Assembly (NCBI RefSeq): GCF_038396675.1
Contig: NC_088934.1
Coordinates: 2,980,001 to 3,044,000 of the forward strand
DNA from: Hydra vulgaris
Lineage: Eukaryota; Cnidaria; Hydrozoa; Anthoathecata; Hydridae
Length of the DNA: 64,000 bases
Direction of reading: 5' to 3'
Both the position numbers and the translations under genes were made by a program. Within the stretch, counting starts at the first letter, position 1; the number at the start of each line of letters is the position of its first letter. Shown piece after piece: positions 62,830 through 64,000 of the stretch. The notes beneath the pieces were generated by a model. That model was not told the origin of the DNA, made no database searches, and saw only the letters and a program-made list of their open reading frames with translations.

Positions 62830-64000
62830 AAACAAAAAAAAAATCGATGACATGTTTCATTTGTATCTTTTAAATGTTCTTGCTCCATGGGAGTTACAAC
62901 AACCGTACCCGAATATCAACCAATCGTACCCTAATATCGAACCAGCTCTGAAAACATTTCTTACAGTCTCAACCACCGTAATCATTGCTAAAAGGTATTG
63001 CAGCAAACTAAAAAGTATTAAAATGAGTTTCTATTGTTATGTATGAGATAGTGAGGATGAAAAATTGACACTATTGCTTTTATTTATAATACATGATACT
63101 TCAAGTCTTCCTGTAGTCTGTATCAACGCAACAATATCCAGTTTTATCCATTAAGTTATTTGGTATTATTTAGTAAATAATAAACGGTAAATTTCTATTG
63201 TCTCTGTCTTTTTTGTTTTTTATATCCGCGTTTTATGATTATCACTAATATACCACATAATTATTGTCATGAATAAAATATTGACAAAATGAGAAATTCA
63301 TTCATTAAAAAATGCAAAGCTGAAACTTGTCAATTATCATGGGCGCCAATTCTGAATAAACATTGCTAAATTCTCCTTTTGTTAATCGCTCACCATTCCG
63401 AAAAAAGATTTTTTTGGAAGCTGTTGAAAATCTTTTAAATCATACTAAATAATTCATAAATAAGTTTGCTCCCAAATTGCTGTCATTTCCTCTGTGTGAC
63501 CTTTCATCGCATGAAATAATTAAAAAAAAACATTTTTCTATCAATCTAGCCATCCTTTTTAAGGAGGGGTGAACTTTCTGTAATAAAATCGTTAACTTTT
63601 TAAAGTACCTAAAAAATCACGGTTTTCAACACTTAACTTTTGACTTGTAAAGTTAAAGCATTTTTTTCTATTTAAAAGTCAAATTATAAGTTTAAAAAGT
63701 TAAGAAATTTCGACTCCTAATTTCGTTTATAGTGACTCCCTTTAAATTTTAGAAACATTTGTGACCCTCCTGTTTATTACAGTTTATCCCCCCGTTTATT
63801 GGGCACCTAAGAATAAAAGTGATTGGAAGCAAAATATTTATGCAAAACATCATATTTATGTTATGAAACCAATATATTTGTGTGAAAAACAATTTATTAG
63901 TAAATTTTTTTATTTTTTTCAATAAAATAAGTGTTTATAACAGTTTTAAAGATGATAGGTACATGCACATACATGATAAAAGTTCAATATTTAATGGAAG
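62830..64000. other. Non-coding end of window
   Basis: No gene or repeat family recognised; only short frames. TATCGAACCAG/AATATCAACCA short duplications near 62915. Confidence 0.4.

Overview
The window is AT-rich, intron-bearing animal DNA, most likely from a hydrozoan cnidarian and plausibly Hydra. Three things point there: long (TA)n tracts, dense relics of many transposon classes (CR1/Jockey-type LINEs, Penelope-like elements, Tc1/mariner, ZMYM-like hAT, a Polinton ATPase), and a two-Ig-domain membrane protein resembling hydrozoan allorecognition (Alr-like) proteins. The species call is inference; no rRNA or mitochondrial marker is present.

Only two host genes can be supported, and both could be assembled exon by exon with consistent splice phases. 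Gene 1 (+ strand, 6820-9354) has five exons and encodes a predicted 438-residue type I membrane protein: signal peptide, two unusual Ig-like domains, a transmembrane helix and a 171-residue cytoplasmic tail. Gene 2 (- strand, 46183-19594) is the proteasome beta-5 subunit (PSMB5). It has seven exons giving 277 residues, stretched over 26.6 kb because three of its introns are filled with transposon debris; one exon is only 30 nt.

Layout. 1-6.7 kb: hAT fragments, a broken Polinton packaging ATPase, a LINE 3' end, a TTAA-flanked MITE and microsatellites. 6.8-9.4 kb: Ig receptor gene, with (TA)n tracts and a foldback in its introns. 9.4-19.5 kb: a minisatellite, a relic of an uncharacterised invertebrate repeat protein, a LINE broken by a tRNA-derived SINE, another hAT, a foldback MITE and a LINE tail. 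19.6-46.2 kb: PSMB5, whose introns hold a LINE, four Tc1/mariner or Penelope remnants, SINE-like repeats, foldbacks, a hAT-like MITE, a LINE fragment and a satellite-bearing foldback. 47.0-52.8 kb: one complete-ended hAT element with an 8-bp target-site duplication, itself split by a LINE. 53.3-55.1 kb: a second broken LINE. 55.8-61.2 kb: a terminal-inverted-repeat element carrying an uncharacterised transposase-like family and invaded by a Tc1 copy. 61.2-64 kb: AT-rich repeats without a supported gene.

The most interesting signals are the complete Ig receptor model with non-canonical cysteines, LINE 3' stem-loops showing two compensatory base-pair changes, the nested hAT/LINE insertion, the 5.4-kb element with repeated GGGTCC/CATATGGG-type termini, and a striking number of near-perfect short-spacer palindromes across the window.
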